Shown here piece after piece: positions 1 to 8,119 of a stretch of DNA of 41,495 nucleotides (the stretch's first letter is position 1; each line of letters starts with the position of its first letter). The position numbers were made by a program, and so were the translations under genes. The notes beneath the pieces were generated by a model, which saw only the letters and a program-made list of their open reading frames with translations, ran no database searches and was not told the DNA's origin. The stretch is from Proteobacteria bacterium SG_bin9. GTDB lineage: Bacteria; Pseudomonadota; Alphaproteobacteria; Rhizobiales; Xanthobacteraceae. The stretch is taken from assembly GCA_002083525.1 (NCBI GenBank), contig LWDM01000075.1, positions 2,044 to 43,538 of the forward strand, in the 5' to 3' direction.

Positions 1-477
1 GGGAGCGTTATATTCTGCGGCACGCACCTTTCGCCATTGGCTAAACTTGCCGATGTCTGCCTCTCCACCGCCGCATGGAGCGAAAAGAGTGGCCTTTACG
101 CCAACGCCGAAGGCCGCGTGCAGGAAGCCAAAGCCGCCACCCAGCCACCTTTGCAGGCCAAGGAAGATTGGAAAATCTATCGCGCCTTAAGCGAGGAGCT
201 TGGAGACATGGGGGGCGCGACGCTGCCCTGGAATACGCTAGCCCAACTGCGCAGCGCGATTGCCACCGCCCATCCGGCCTATACTGAAGATATGCGCGGT
301 ACTATGCAGCCTCGCACCGTTACGCCTACCAAAACTGACAGCAAACTGCTTTCCAAAAAACTAGACGCTGCGATTGACCAGTATTACCTCCGCACCACCT
401 ACCTGCGCCAAAGCGACTGGATGCGCAAAATGCAAGCCGAAACCGGCACCGCCAAACTGAAGAAGGAGGCGGCGTGA
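1..477 (+). CDS. nuoG: NADH-quinone oxidoreductase subunit G, C-terminal part (5' cut by window)
   Basis: The frame is open from base 1 to the TGA at 475-477 (158 residues), so the gene starts outside the window. NuoG is the large iron-sulfur subunit of the peripheral arm of complex I. The visible part matches the C-terminal end of the molybdopterin-oxidoreductase-like region: a GTH motif close to the window start, then a YTEKSG-like stretch (here WSEKSGLYANAEGRVQ), then the tail that carries no cluster. The Cys motifs would be upstream and cannot be seen. The next gene, nuoH, overlaps the stop by one base, the usual nuo order. Base composition is lower in GC than the rest of the window and resembles nuoH. 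The TTG at 37 is internal and not a start. Confidence 0.85.
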   Translation, partial: GSVIFCGTHLSPLAKLADVCLSTAAWSEKSGLYANAEGRVQEAKAATQPPLQAKEDWKIYRALSEELGDMGGATLPWNTLAQLRSAIATAHPAYTEDMRGTMQPRTVTPTKTDSKLLSKKLDAAIDQYYLRTTYLRQSDWMRKMQAETGTAKLKKEAA

Positions 478-1526
478 TGGAACTCCTTCAAACCTACTTC
501 ACAGCCCTCGCTACCCCTGAGAACGGCCTATGGCTGCTATTAACCGTGTTGGCGGTATTGGCTGTGGCTGTCCCCGTACTCATCGGCATGGCGATGCTGA
601 CGTGGTTCGAACGCAAAGTTTTAGGCTGGATGCACCTGCGCCACGGCCCGATGTATGTCGGCCCATTTGGCCTTCTGCAACCGTTTGCCGATGCCATTAA
701 ACTGATGTTCAAAGAACCCTTCCTGCCGGGCAAAGCCAACACGCTCATGTTCATGCTGGCGCCGATGATGGTGTTTGTGCCTGCGCTACTGGCCTGGGCG
801 GTTATCCCGATGGGCCCAGCCCCCATGATTGGCACCAACATGGTCATCGCCGATATTAACTTGGGTGTGCTGTATCTGCTCGCTGTCAGCAGCCTCGGCG
901 TGTATGGCATTCTGTTGGCAGGCTGGGCCAGCAACAGCAAATACCCCTTCCTTGGTGCGGTGCGCAGCGGCGCGCAAATGGTTAGCTACGAAGTCTCATT
1001 GGGCTTGATTGTGCTTTCGGTCATTATGTTAGCAGGCAGCATGAACCTGACCATAATTGTGGATGCCCAACAAGGCCTCTGGTTCTTCATCCCGGCGTTC
1101 CCGGCATTCATCATGTTTCTCGTATCTATTCTGGCCGAAACCAACCGCCACCCGTTCGATTTGCCGGAAGCCGAAGCCGAGTTGGTGGCGGGCTACAACA
1201 CCGAGTATTCCAGCATGCCATTTGCGCTGTTTTTCTTAGGAGAATACGTCGCGATGATCACCATGAGCGCCTTCACCGCGCTGCTGTTTTTGGGCGGCTG
1301 GCTGCCGCCATTCGATATTGCCCCGTTGAATATGATTCCAGGCTTTGTGTGGTTTGCCGGTAAAATCCTGCTCGTGCTATTCTTCATGATCTGGGTGCGC
1401 GGCACGCTACCCCGCTACCGCTACGACCAACTGATGCGCTTGGGCTGGAAAGTCTTCCTGCCGCTCTCTCTAGGCTGGCTGATTGTAACGGCGACCTATG
1501 TCAAACTCTATGGTAATCTGGCTTAA
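477..1526 (+). CDS. nuoH: NADH-quinone oxidoreductase subunit H (membrane, quinone site)
   Basis: NuoH (349 residues) links the peripheral arm of complex I to the membrane arm and forms much of the quinone chamber. It has about eight membrane segments, the early TWFERKVLGWM motif with an RHGP turn after it, and the conserved loop beginning ETNRHPFDLPEAEAE (E221 onward). The ATG at 477 overlaps the nuoG stop (TGATG) and has AGGAGG at 464-469, seven bases upstream; an in-frame GTG at 474 is less likely. TTA and CTA leucine codons and AAA lysine codons are frequent, unlike genes after 3.9 kb: one sampled line (1021-1080) has 28 of 60 G+C. The product is complete and of family length. Identification is secure; the lineage of this segment differs from the main part of the window. 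Confidence 0.95.
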   Translation: MELLQTYFTALATPENGLWLLLTVLAVLAVAVPVLIGMAMLTWFERKVLGWMHLRHGPMYVGPFGLLQPFADAIKLMFKEPFLPGKANTLMFMLAPMMVFVPALLAWAVIPMGPAPMIGTNMVIADINLGVLYLLAVSSLGVYGILLAGWASNSKYPFLGAVRSGAQMVSYEVSLGLIVLSVIMLAGSMNLTIIVDAQQGLWFFIPAFPAFIMFLVSILAETNRHPFDLPEAEAELVAGYNTEYSSMPFALFFLGEYVAMITMSAFTALLFLGGWLPPFDIAPLNMIPGFVWFAGKILLVLFFMIWVRGTLPRYRYDQLMRLGWKVFLPLSLGWLIVTATYVKLYGNLA

Positions 1527-1529
1527 CCG

Positions 1530-2018
1530 ATGAACCTCTTCCGCGCCCTCAAATCTCTCCTGCTGCTGGATATGATCAGCGGCCTGTCGCTGACCTTCCG
1601 CCGTCTCTTCCAGAAGAAATTCACGATTCTTTACCCCTATGAGGCGACGCCAATTTCCCCGCGTTTCCGGGGCGAGCACGCGCTGCGCCGCTACCCGAAC
1701 GGCGAGGAGCGCTGCATCGCCTGCAAGCTCTGCGAGGCGATCTGCCCGGCCCAAGCCATCACCATCGAGGCGGGCCCGCGCCGCAATGACGGCACGCGGC
1801 GCACCACGCGCTACGACATCGACATGGTGAAGTGCATCTACTGCGGCATGTGCCAGGAGGCCTGCCCCGTGGACGCCATCGTCGAGGGTCCGAACTTCGA
1901 GTTCTCGGTCGAGACCCGCGAGGAGCTGCTCTACGACAAGCAGAAGCTCCTGCTGAACGGCGATCGCTGGGAGCGCGAGATCGCCCGCAACATCGCGATG
2001 GACGCCCCCTACCGCTGA
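1530..2018 (+). CDS. nuoI: NADH-quinone oxidoreductase subunit I (2x[4Fe-4S])
   Basis: NuoI (162 residues, normal length) carries clusters N6a and N6b that pass electrons toward the quinone site. Two ferredoxin-type motifs are intact: C62, C65, C68, C72 and C102, C105, C108, C112. The ATG is three bases after the nuoH stop. The sequence is mosaic: roughly the first 40 codons use A/T-ending codons like nuoH, while from about codon 50 onward almost every third base is G or C. The change falls in the nearly invariant stretch between SPRFRGEH and CEAICP, where different alphaproteobacteria share long DNA identity. The frame is unbroken, so the protein looks intact, but it may be a hybrid made by assembly. 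Confidence 0.93.
   Translation: MNLFRALKSLLLLDMISGLSLTFRRLFQKKFTILYPYEATPISPRFRGEHALRRYPNGEERCIACKLCEAICPAQAITIEAGPRRNDGTRRTTRYDIDMVKCIYCGMCQEACPVDAIVEGPNFEFSVETREELLYDKQKLLLNGDRWEREIARNIAMDAPYR
1640..1710. other. Composition break inside nuoI (probable chimera junction 1)
   Basis: Upstream, nuoG, nuoH and the start of nuoI use many A/T third bases, including TTA, CTA and ATT. Downstream, nuoI, nuoJ, nuoK and the first third of nuoL end almost every codon in G or C. The break lies in the part of nuoI coding for the invariant region before the first Cys motif. The exact base cannot be fixed by eye. Either two genomes were joined at a shared stretch during assembly, or there was recombination; the first is simpler because a second break occurs 2.2 kb later. 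Confidence 0.6.
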
Positions 2019-2070
2019 CAGGGACAAGCTTCCTCGGCGCCTTGTGTGGCGGGGACCCCGGTTCTATAGG

Positions 2071-2130
2071 ACGGCCAGCCCGCGCTGGCCGTGTCCACCC
2101 ACGAGGCAGAAGGGGCCGCCCCGCGCGGCC
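2071..2130 (+). repeat. Two GC-rich hairpins between nuoI and nuoJ
   Basis: The 127-base gap between nuoI and nuoJ holds a perfect nine-pair stem (ACGGCCAGC at 2071-2079 with GCTGGCCGT at 2084-2092, loop CCGC) and a six-pair stem (GGCCGC at 2114-2119 with GCGGCC at 2125-2130). Neither is followed by a T run, so they are more likely mRNA structures between cotranscribed genes than intrinsic terminators. Confidence 0.5.
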
Positions 2131-2145
2131 GATCCTGACAAGCGC

Positions 2146-2766
2146 ATGACCGCAGCAGCCGCCTTCTTCTACCTGTTCGCGGGCGTCGCCATCGCCTCCG
2201 GGTTCATGGTGATCGCCTCCCGAAACCCCGTGGCGTCGGTTCTGTTCCTGATCCTCGCCTTCGTGAATGCCGCAGGCCTCTTCGTCCTGATGGGCGCCGA
2301 GTTCCTGGCCATGATCCTGGTGGTCGTCTATGTCGGCGCCGTCGCGGTGCTGTTCCTCTTCGTCGTGATGATGCTCGACGTGGATTTCGCCGAGCTACGC
2401 CAGGGCTTCCAGCAATACCTGCCGGTCGGCGCGCTGATCGGGGTGATCTTCCTGATCGAGATCCTTTTGGTGGTAGGCTCCTGGACCATCGATCCGGGCC
2501 TCGTTCAGACGCCGCTGGGCAACCCGGCCGCTGCCGAGAACCTGACGAACACGGCCGCGCTCGGCCGGGTGCTCTACACGGAGTACGTCTACTTCTTCCA
2601 GCTCGCCGGGCTGATCCTGCTCGTCGCGATGATCGGCGCCATCGTGCTGACCCTGCGCGACCGCCCCGGCGTCAAGCGTCAGAACATCGCCGTGCAGAAC
2701 GCCCGCACGCAAGGCATGGCCGTGGAGAACCGCAAGGTGCCCTCGCGCCAGGGCGTCGAGGTCTGA
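2146..2766 (+). CDS. nuoJ: NADH-quinone oxidoreductase subunit J
   Basis: NuoJ (206 residues) is a five-span membrane subunit of complex I between NuoH and the antiporter-like subunits. The conserved third helix (GAEFLAMILVVVYVGAVAVL) is present, followed by FVVMMLDVDF, the family signature. I chose the ATG at 2146 because homologues begin at MTAAAAFFYLFAG. The frame is open back to a GTG at 2044, but that extension is basic, proline-rich and unlike NuoJ. The last 30 residues (RQNIAVQNAR and on) form a polar tail typical of alphaproteobacteria. Codon use is extremely GC-rich, as in nuoK, and unlike nuoM or nuoN. Confidence 0.93.
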   Translation: MTAAAAFFYLFAGVAIASGFMVIASRNPVASVLFLILAFVNAAGLFVLMGAEFLAMILVVVYVGAVAVLFLFVVMMLDVDFAELRQGFQQYLPVGALIGVIFLIEILLVVGSWTIDPGLVQTPLGNPAAAENLTNTAALGRVLYTEYVYFFQLAGLILLVAMIGAIVLTLRDRPGVKRQNIAVQNARTQGMAVENRKVPSRQGVEV

Positions 2767-2783
2767 GGAGCGAGGACAGCACC

Positions 2784-3089
2784 ATGATCGGCCTGAGCCA
2801 CTACCTCACCGTCGCGGCGATCCTGTTCACGCTCGGCGTGCTCGGCATCTTCATCAACCGCAAGAACATCATCGTGATCCTGATGTCGGTCGAGCTGATC
2901 CTGCTCGCGGTGAACATCAACCTCGTGGCGTTCTCGACCCACCTCAACGACATCACCGGCCAGGTCTTCGCGCTCTTCGTGCTGACCGTGGCCGCCGCCG
3001 AGGCCGCCATCGGCCTCGCCATCCTGGTGGTGTTCTTCCGCAACCGCGGCTCCATCGCGGTCGAGGACGTGAGCATGATGAAGGGCTAG
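2784..3089 (+). CDS. nuoK: NADH-quinone oxidoreductase subunit K
   Basis: NuoK (101 residues) is the small three-span subunit of the complex I membrane arm, related to MrpC. The second helix carries the conserved glutamate in IVILMSVELILLAVN, and the third has a second conserved glutamate in VAAAEAAIGLAIL; both lie on the central proton path. The ATG is 17 bases after the nuoJ stop with a GAGGAG ribosome site in between. Length is exactly that of the family. It belongs to the very GC-rich segment B with nuoJ and the nuoL start. Confidence 0.95.
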   Translation: MIGLSHYLTVAAILFTLGVLGIFINRKNIIVILMSVELILLAVNINLVAFSTHLNDITGQVFALFVLTVAAAEAAIGLAILVVFFRNRGSIAVEDVSMMKG

Positions 3090-3178
3090 AGGCGGCCGGA
3101 GCCGACTCGCCCTGACCTGAAACCCGAGGGTTCGCGACATGCCTCCGCGCGCCCCGAAGCCGGACTGCTAAGAGAACG

Positions 3179-5095
3179 ATGTATCACGCGATCGTCTTCT
3201 TCCCGCTCATCGGCGCGCTCGTCGCCGGGCTGTTCGGCCGCCTCATCGGCGCGCGGGCGAGCGAGTACGTCACCACCGCCTGCCTCGCCTTCGCGGCGCT
3301 CCTGTCCTGGGGCGTGTTCATCGAGGGCGGCGAGGCCGTCCGCGTGCAGGTCGCGACGTGGTTCACGGCCGGCGACCTCACGGTCGACTGGGCCTTCCGG
3401 ATCGACACGCTGACCCGGGTGATGCTCGTCGTCGTGACCTCGGTGTCGACGCTCGTGCACCTCTACTCCATCGGCTACATGCACGAGGACCCGCACCGGC
3501 CGCGGTTCTTCGCCTACCTGTCGCTCTTCACCTTCGCCATGCTGATGCTGGTGACGGCCGACAACCTCGTGCAGATGTTTTTCGGCTGGGAGGGCGTCGG
3601 CCTCGCCTCCTACCTGCTGATCGGCTTCTGGTACGAGAAGCCCTCGGCCAACGCCGCCGCGATGAAGGCCTTCATCGTCAACCGCGTCGGCGATTTCGGC
3701 TTCTCGCTCGGCATCTTCCTCGTCTTCGTCCTGTTCGGCGCCGTCGGCTTCGACGGCATCTTCCCGCGGGTGGGCGAGTTCAAGGACGCGACCTTCCACT
3801 TCCTCGGCTATGACTGGCACGCCCTGACCCTTGCCTGCCTGCTCCTGTTCATGGGCGCGATGGGCAAGTCGGCGCAGTTCCTGCTGCACACCTGGCTCCC
3901 GGACGCGATGGAAGGTCCGACGCCGGTTTCGGCGCTCATTCATGCCGCGACCATGGTCACCGCCGGCGTGTTCATGGTGGCGCGCCTGTCGCCGCTGTTC
4001 GAACTCGCGCCCAATGCGCAGGCCGTGGTCATGTTGTTCGGCGCGACGACGGCGTTCTTCGCTGCGACCATCGGTCTGGTTCAGAACGACATCAAGCGCA
4101 TCGTCGCTTATTCGACCTGTTCGCAGCTCGGCTACATGTTCGTGGCGATGGGAGCAGGGGCCTACTCGGTCGGCATGTTCCACCTGTTTACGCACGCCTT
4201 CTTCAAGGCGCTGCTGTTCCTGGGTGCAGGCTCGGTGATCCACGCGATGCATCACGAGCAGGACATCCGCAACATGGGTGGCCTCAAGGACCGCATCCCG
4301 TTCACCTATGTCGTGATGACGATCGGTACCCTGGCGCTGACCGGTTTCCCGCTGACCGCGGGTTATTTCTCCAAGGACGCGATCATCGAGTCGGCTTTTG
4401 CCGCCCATAATCCGTTCGCGCTGTACGCGTTCCTGATGACGGTCGTCGCCGCGCTTTTGACCTCGTTCTACTCATGGCGTCTGGTGTTCAAGACGTTCCA
4501 CGGCGAGCCGCACGATCACCACCACTACGAGCAGGCGCACGAGAGCCCGCTGGTGATGCTGATCCCGCTCGGCGTACTGGCGGCGGGCTCGATCCTCGCC
4601 GGCTTCCCGTTCAAGGAAGTCTTCACCGGCCACGGCGTCGGCGAGTTCTTCCGCGACTCGCTGAAAATGAATCCGCATATTCTGGAAGAGATGCATCACC
4701 TGCCGGTGTGGGTGCCGTATCTGCCGACGGTGATGATGGCGCTTGGCTTCGTGATCGCCTGGTTGTTCTACATCAGTCGGCCCTACCTGCCGGTTGAACT
4801 CGCGCACCAGCATCAGGGCCTGTACCAGTTCCTGCTCAACAAATGGTACTTCGACGAGCTGTACGACATCATCTTCGTACGCCCCGCGAAATGGCTCGGC
4901 CGCTTCCTTTGGAAGAAGGGGGACGGCTTTGTCATCGACGGCTTCGGGCCTGACGGCGTCTCCGCGCGCGTGCTCGACGTGACGCGCAATGTCGTCAAGC
5001 TGCAGACCGGCTACCTTTATCACTATGCCTTCGCGATGCTGATCGGCGTCGCAGGCCTCATCACCTGGTTCATTTTCGGGACAGGGGCGCACTGA
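3179..5095 (+). CDS. nuoL: NADH-quinone oxidoreductase subunit L (mosaic)
   Basis: NuoL (638 residues) is the distal antiporter-like proton pump of complex I, with about 14 core helices and a long lateral helix near the C-terminus. Key residues visible are E138 in FFGWEGVGLASY and K230 in MGKSAQFLLHTWLPDAMEG, matching the pump glutamate and lysine (E144 and K229 in E. coli). A His-rich loop (HDHHHYEQAH) comes near the end of the core. The start ATG is preceded by a weak AAGAGAA site. Codon style changes at about 3830-3920, in the HTWLPDAMEGPTPVSALIHAAT region: before it nearly all third bases are G/C, after it GGT, GTT and ATT appear. The frame is intact, so the protein may be an assembly hybrid of two lineages. 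Confidence 0.92.
   Translation: MYHAIVFFPLIGALVAGLFGRLIGARASEYVTTACLAFAALLSWGVFIEGGEAVRVQVATWFTAGDLTVDWAFRIDTLTRVMLVVVTSVSTLVHLYSIGYMHEDPHRPRFFAYLSLFTFAMLMLVTADNLVQMFFGWEGVGLASYLLIGFWYEKPSANAAAMKAFIVNRVGDFGFSLGIFLVFVLFGAVGFDGIFPRVGEFKDATFHFLGYDWHALTLACLLLFMGAMGKSAQFLLHTWLPDAMEGPTPVSALIHAATMVTAGVFMVARLSPLFELAPNAQAVVMLFGATTAFFAATIGLVQNDIKRIVAYSTCSQLGYMFVAMGAGAYSVGMFHLFTHAFFKALLFLGAGSVIHAMHHEQDIRNMGGLKDRIPFTYVVMTIGTLALTGFPLTAGYFSKDAIIESAFAAHNPFALYAFLMTVVAALLTSFYSWRLVFKTFHGEPHDHHHYEQAHESPLVMLIPLGVLAAGSILAGFPFKEVFTGHGVGEFFRDSLKMNPHILEEMHHLPVWVPYLPTVMMALGFVIAWLFYISRPYLPVELAHQHQGLYQFLLNKWYFDELYDIIFVRPAKWLGRFLWKKGDGFVIDGFGPDGVSARVLDVTRNVVKLQTGYLYHYAFAMLIGVAGLITWFIFGTGAH
3830..3920. other. Composition break inside nuoL (probable chimera junction 2)
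   Basis: Up to about 3830 the codons are those of segment B, with almost uniform GC third positions. From about 3910 (GGTCCGACGCCGGTTTCG) the style becomes that of nuoM, nuoN and all later genes. The change sits in the most conserved part of NuoL, the region around the pump lysine. As at junction 1, frame and protein motifs are undisturbed. I read this as a second join between related genomes; a genuine recombination is the alternative. Confidence 0.55.
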
Positions 5096-6600
5096 TGGTC
5101 ACCTGGCCCATCCTCTCGGTTACGACGTTTCTGCCGGTTCTCGGCGCGCTGCTGATCTATCTCAGCCGCGGCGACGACGAGGCGGCACAGCGCAATTCGC
5201 GCTGGATCGCGCTCTGGACCACGATCGTGGTGTTCGTGATCTCGCTGATCATGGTCGTGCGCTTCGATGCGTCGTCCACTGCGTTCCAGTTCGTCGAGAA
5301 GACGCCCTGGCTCGGCGGCGCGATCAACTATCACATGGGTGTCGACGGCATTTCGCTGCCGTTCGTGATTCTGACCACTGCGCTGATGCCGTTCTGCATC
5401 GTCGCGAGCTGGAAATCGGTCACGATGCGCGTGCGCGAATACATGATGGCGTTCCTGGTGCTGGAAACGCTGATGATCGGCACGTTCTCCGCGCTGGATC
5501 TCGTGCTGTTCTACCTGTTCTTCGAAGGCGGCCTCATTCCGATGTTCCTGATCATCGGCGTGTGGGGCGGCCCGCGCCGCGTCTATGCCAGCTTCAAGTT
5601 CTTCCTCTACACGCTGCTCGGCTCGGTGCTGATGCTGCTGGCCATCATGGCGCTGTACTGGAACGCCGGCACGACCGACATCCCGACCTTGATGAAGACG
5701 GCAGTGCCGGCCGGCATGCAGAAGTGGGCGTGGCTGGCGTTCTTCGCTTCGTTCGCTGTGAAGATGCCGATGTGGCCGGTGCACACCTGGCTGCCGGATG
5801 CGCACGTCGAAGCGCCGACCGCTGGCTCCGTGGTTCTCGCCGCGATCCTGCTGAAGATGGGCGGCTACGGCTTCCTGCGCTTCTCGTTGCCGATGTTCCC
5901 GCTGGCGTCGCACGACTTCGCGCCGCTGGTGTTCACGCTCTCGGCGATCGCGATTGTCTACACCTCGCTGGTCGCGCTGATGCAGGAGGACGTGAAGAAG
6001 CTGATCGCGTACTCGTCCGTCGCGCACATGGGTTTCGTCACCATGGGTATCTTCGCCGGCACCACCCAGGGCATCGCCGGCGGCGTGTTCCAGATGATCT
6101 CGCATGGCATCGTGTCGGGGGCGCTGTTCCTGTGCGTCGGCGTCGTCTACGACCGTATGCACACCCGCGAGATTGCGGCCTATGGCGGCCTCGTCAATCG
6201 CATGCCGCTCTATGCGCTCGTGTTCATGGTCTTCACCATGGCCAACGTGGGCCTCCCGGGCACCTCAGGTTTCGTCGGTGAGTTCATGACCTTGCTCGGC
6301 ACCTTCAAGGTCTCGATCCCGACGGCGACGGTCGCCACGCTCGGCGTCATTCTCTCCGCCGGCTACGCGCTCTGGCTCTACCGCAAGGTGGTGTTCGGTG
6401 CGCTGGAGAAGCCGCAACTCGCCGGCATCAAGGATCTCACCTTCAGGGAAGGGCTGATTCTGTTCCCGCTGGTGTTCCTCACCATTCTGTTCGGCGTGTA
6501 CCCGAAACCCATTCTCGATATGTCGGCGGCGTCGGTGCAGCAGCTTGTCGATAATTATGCGCGTGCAGTCACGGCCGTGAAGGCGGCGGGGTTGCAATGA
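5095..6600 (+). CDS. nuoM: NADH-quinone oxidoreductase subunit M
   Basis: NuoM (501 residues) is the middle antiporter-like proton pump of complex I. E144 in LFYLFFEGGLIPMF and K223 in FAVKMPMWPVHTWLPDAH are the conserved pump residues, and a second lysine-containing motif (QEDVKKLIAYSSVAHMG) follows. The ATG overlaps the nuoL stop by one base (TGATG), so translation is probably coupled. The stop codon overlaps the first base pairs of an interspersed palindrome (6599-6647) that separates it from nuoN. Composition matches the rest of the window. Confidence 0.96.
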   Translation: MVTWPILSVTTFLPVLGALLIYLSRGDDEAAQRNSRWIALWTTIVVFVISLIMVVRFDASSTAFQFVEKTPWLGGAINYHMGVDGISLPFVILTTALMPFCIVASWKSVTMRVREYMMAFLVLETLMIGTFSALDLVLFYLFFEGGLIPMFLIIGVWGGPRRVYASFKFFLYTLLGSVLMLLAIMALYWNAGTTDIPTLMKTAVPAGMQKWAWLAFFASFAVKMPMWPVHTWLPDAHVEAPTAGSVVLAAILLKMGGYGFLRFSLPMFPLASHDFAPLVFTLSAIAIVYTSLVALMQEDVKKLIAYSSVAHMGFVTMGIFAGTTQGIAGGVFQMISHGIVSGALFLCVGVVYDRMHTREIAAYGGLVNRMPLYALVFMVFTMANVGLPGTSGFVGEFMTLLGTFKVSIPTATVATLGVILSAGYALWLYRKVVFGALEKPQLAGIKDLTFREGLILFPLVFLTILFGVYPKPILDMSAASVQQLVDNYARAVTAVKAAGLQ

Positions 6601-6647
6601 GCATTGTCCCGAAAAGTGGGCACCGGTTTTCGGACCAAATCATGCTC
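6599..6647. repeat. REP-like interspersed palindrome, copy 1
   Basis: An imperfect palindrome bounded by GAGCAT and ATGCTC, with an inner core CCGAAAAGTGGGCACCGG followed by TTTTCGG. A close copy lies at 11017-11064. This family is very common between genes in Bradyrhizobium and relatives (established knowledge). The element begins on the last two bases of the nuoM stop codon and fills most of the nuoM-nuoN gap. Transcribed, it would form a long stem and could act as an mRNA stabiliser or processing site within the nuo operon. Confidence 0.85.
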
Positions 6648-6682
6648 GAACAAAGAACTGGCACGATGCAGGATTTCTCACG

Positions 6683-8119
6683 ATGAGCTTCCAGGCTGCA
6701 GGTTATCTGCTCACCCCCGCGCTGCCGGAGATCGTGCTGACCGTCGGCGCGATGGCGCTGCTGATGCTCGGCGCCTACCGCGGCGTGAAGGCAACCGGCG
6801 CGATCATGGTCCTCGCGGTGGTGCTGCTGGCCGTCACCGGCGCGATCATCCTGTGGCTGCCGGCCGGCAGGCTGTCGACTTTCGGCGGCAGCTTCGTGCT
6901 CGACGATTTCGCGCGCTTCCTGAAGATCCTGGCGCTGACCGGTTCGGCGGTGGCGCTGATCCTGTCGCGCGGCTTCCTCGAAGACCCGTCGCGCCGCATC
7001 TTCGAATACGCCATCCTGATCATGCTCTCGACTGTCGGCATGATGGTGCTGATCTCGGCGACCGATCTGATCATGCTCTATCTCGGCCTCGAGCTGATGA
7101 GCCTCGCGCTCTACGTCGTGGCGTCGAGCCATCGCGACGACGCCAAGTCGACCGAAGCGGGCCTGAAGTACTTCGTGCTCGGCGCACTGTCGTCCGGCAT
7201 GCTGCTGTACGGCGGTTCGCTGCTTTATGGCTTCACCGGCACGGTGTCGTTCGCCGGCATCGCGGCGGCTGCGAAGGAGCCGTCCACCGGCCTCGTGTTC
7301 GGCATCGTCTTCCTGCTCGCAGGCCTTTGCTTCAAGATTTCCGCCGTGCCGTTCCACATGTGGACGCCGGACGTGTACGAAGGCGCACCGACGCCGGTGA
7401 CCGCGTTCTTCGCGTCGGCCCCGAAGGTGGCGGCACTCGCCGTGTTCACGCGTGTGGCGCTGACTGCGTTTCCGGGCGTCACCTCGCAGTGGCAGCAGAT
7501 CGTGGTGTTCGTGGCGATCGCCTCGATGGCGCTCGGCTCGTTCGCGGCGATCGGGCAGACCAACATCAAGCGCCTGATGGCGTATTCCTCCATCGGCCAC
7601 ATGGGCTTTGCACTCGTCGGCCTTGCCTCCGGCACGCCTGAGGGCGCGCAAGGCGTGCTGGTCTACATTGCCGTTTACGTCGCGATGACGCTCGGCACCT
7701 TCTCGGTGATCCTGGCCATGAAGCGCAACGGGCAGGCGGTCGAGACCATCAGCGATTTCGCGGGCCTCTCGCGCACCAATCCGCTGCTCGCTTTCTTCTT
7801 TGCGATGCTCCTGTTCTCGCTCGCCGGCATTCCGCCGCTCGCGGGCTTCTTCGCCAAGTTCTACGTCTTCCTCGCCGCCATCAAGGCGAACCTGTTTGCG
7901 CTGGCCGTGATCGGCGTGGTCACCAGCGTCGTCGGCGCATTCTACTATCTCACCATCATCAAGGTGATGTACTTCGACGAGCCGAAGGGCGCGGTCGATC
8001 CGGTGCGCGGCGAACTGCGCACGGTGCTTGCGGTCGCGGGCCTCTTCAACATGCTGTTCTTCATTTACCCGGCGCCGCTGGTCGCGGCGGCGACGACAGC
8101 CGCGAAATCGCTGTTTTAA
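6683..8119 (+). CDS. nuoN: NADH-quinone oxidoreductase subunit N
   Basis: NuoN (478 residues) is the third antiporter-like pump of the complex I membrane arm and normally the last nuo gene. The conserved glutamate is E137 in LYLGLELMSLALY; the lysine motif is in CFKISAVPFHMWTPDVYEGAPTP-like sequence, and the second motif is GQTNIKRLMAYSSIGHMGF. The ATG at 6683 is used because homologues begin near MSFQAAGYLLTPALPEI; an AGGA lies about 11 bases upstream. It is separated from nuoM by an 82-base gap filled by a REP-like element. The stop overlaps the birA start by one base. Confidence 0.95.
   Translation: MSFQAAGYLLTPALPEIVLTVGAMALLMLGAYRGVKATGAIMVLAVVLLAVTGAIILWLPAGRLSTFGGSFVLDDFARFLKILALTGSAVALILSRGFLEDPSRRIFEYAILIMLSTVGMMVLISATDLIMLYLGLELMSLALYVVASSHRDDAKSTEAGLKYFVLGALSSGMLLYGGSLLYGFTGTVSFAGIAAAAKEPSTGLVFGIVFLLAGLCFKISAVPFHMWTPDVYEGAPTPVTAFFASAPKVAALAVFTRVALTAFPGVTSQWQQIVVFVAIASMALGSFAAIGQTNIKRLMAYSSIGHMGFALVGLASGTPEGAQGVLVYIAVYVAMTLGTFSVILAMKRNGQAVETISDFAGLSRTNPLLAFFFAMLLFSLAGIPPLAGFFAKFYVFLAAIKANLFALAVIGVVTSVVGAFYYLTIIKVMYFDEPKGAVDPVRGELRTVLAVAGLFNMLFFIYPAPLVAAATTAAKSLF

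Noticed and set aside
2044..2145. N-terminal extension of nuoJ from a GTG
   Set aside because: It translates through two intergenic hairpins and gives a basic, proline-rich stretch absent from the family.
3086..4408. 440-codon minus-strand frame opposite nuoL
   Set aside because: Extremely Arg/Glu/His-rich shadow of nuoL; it even continues across the supposed chimera junction.
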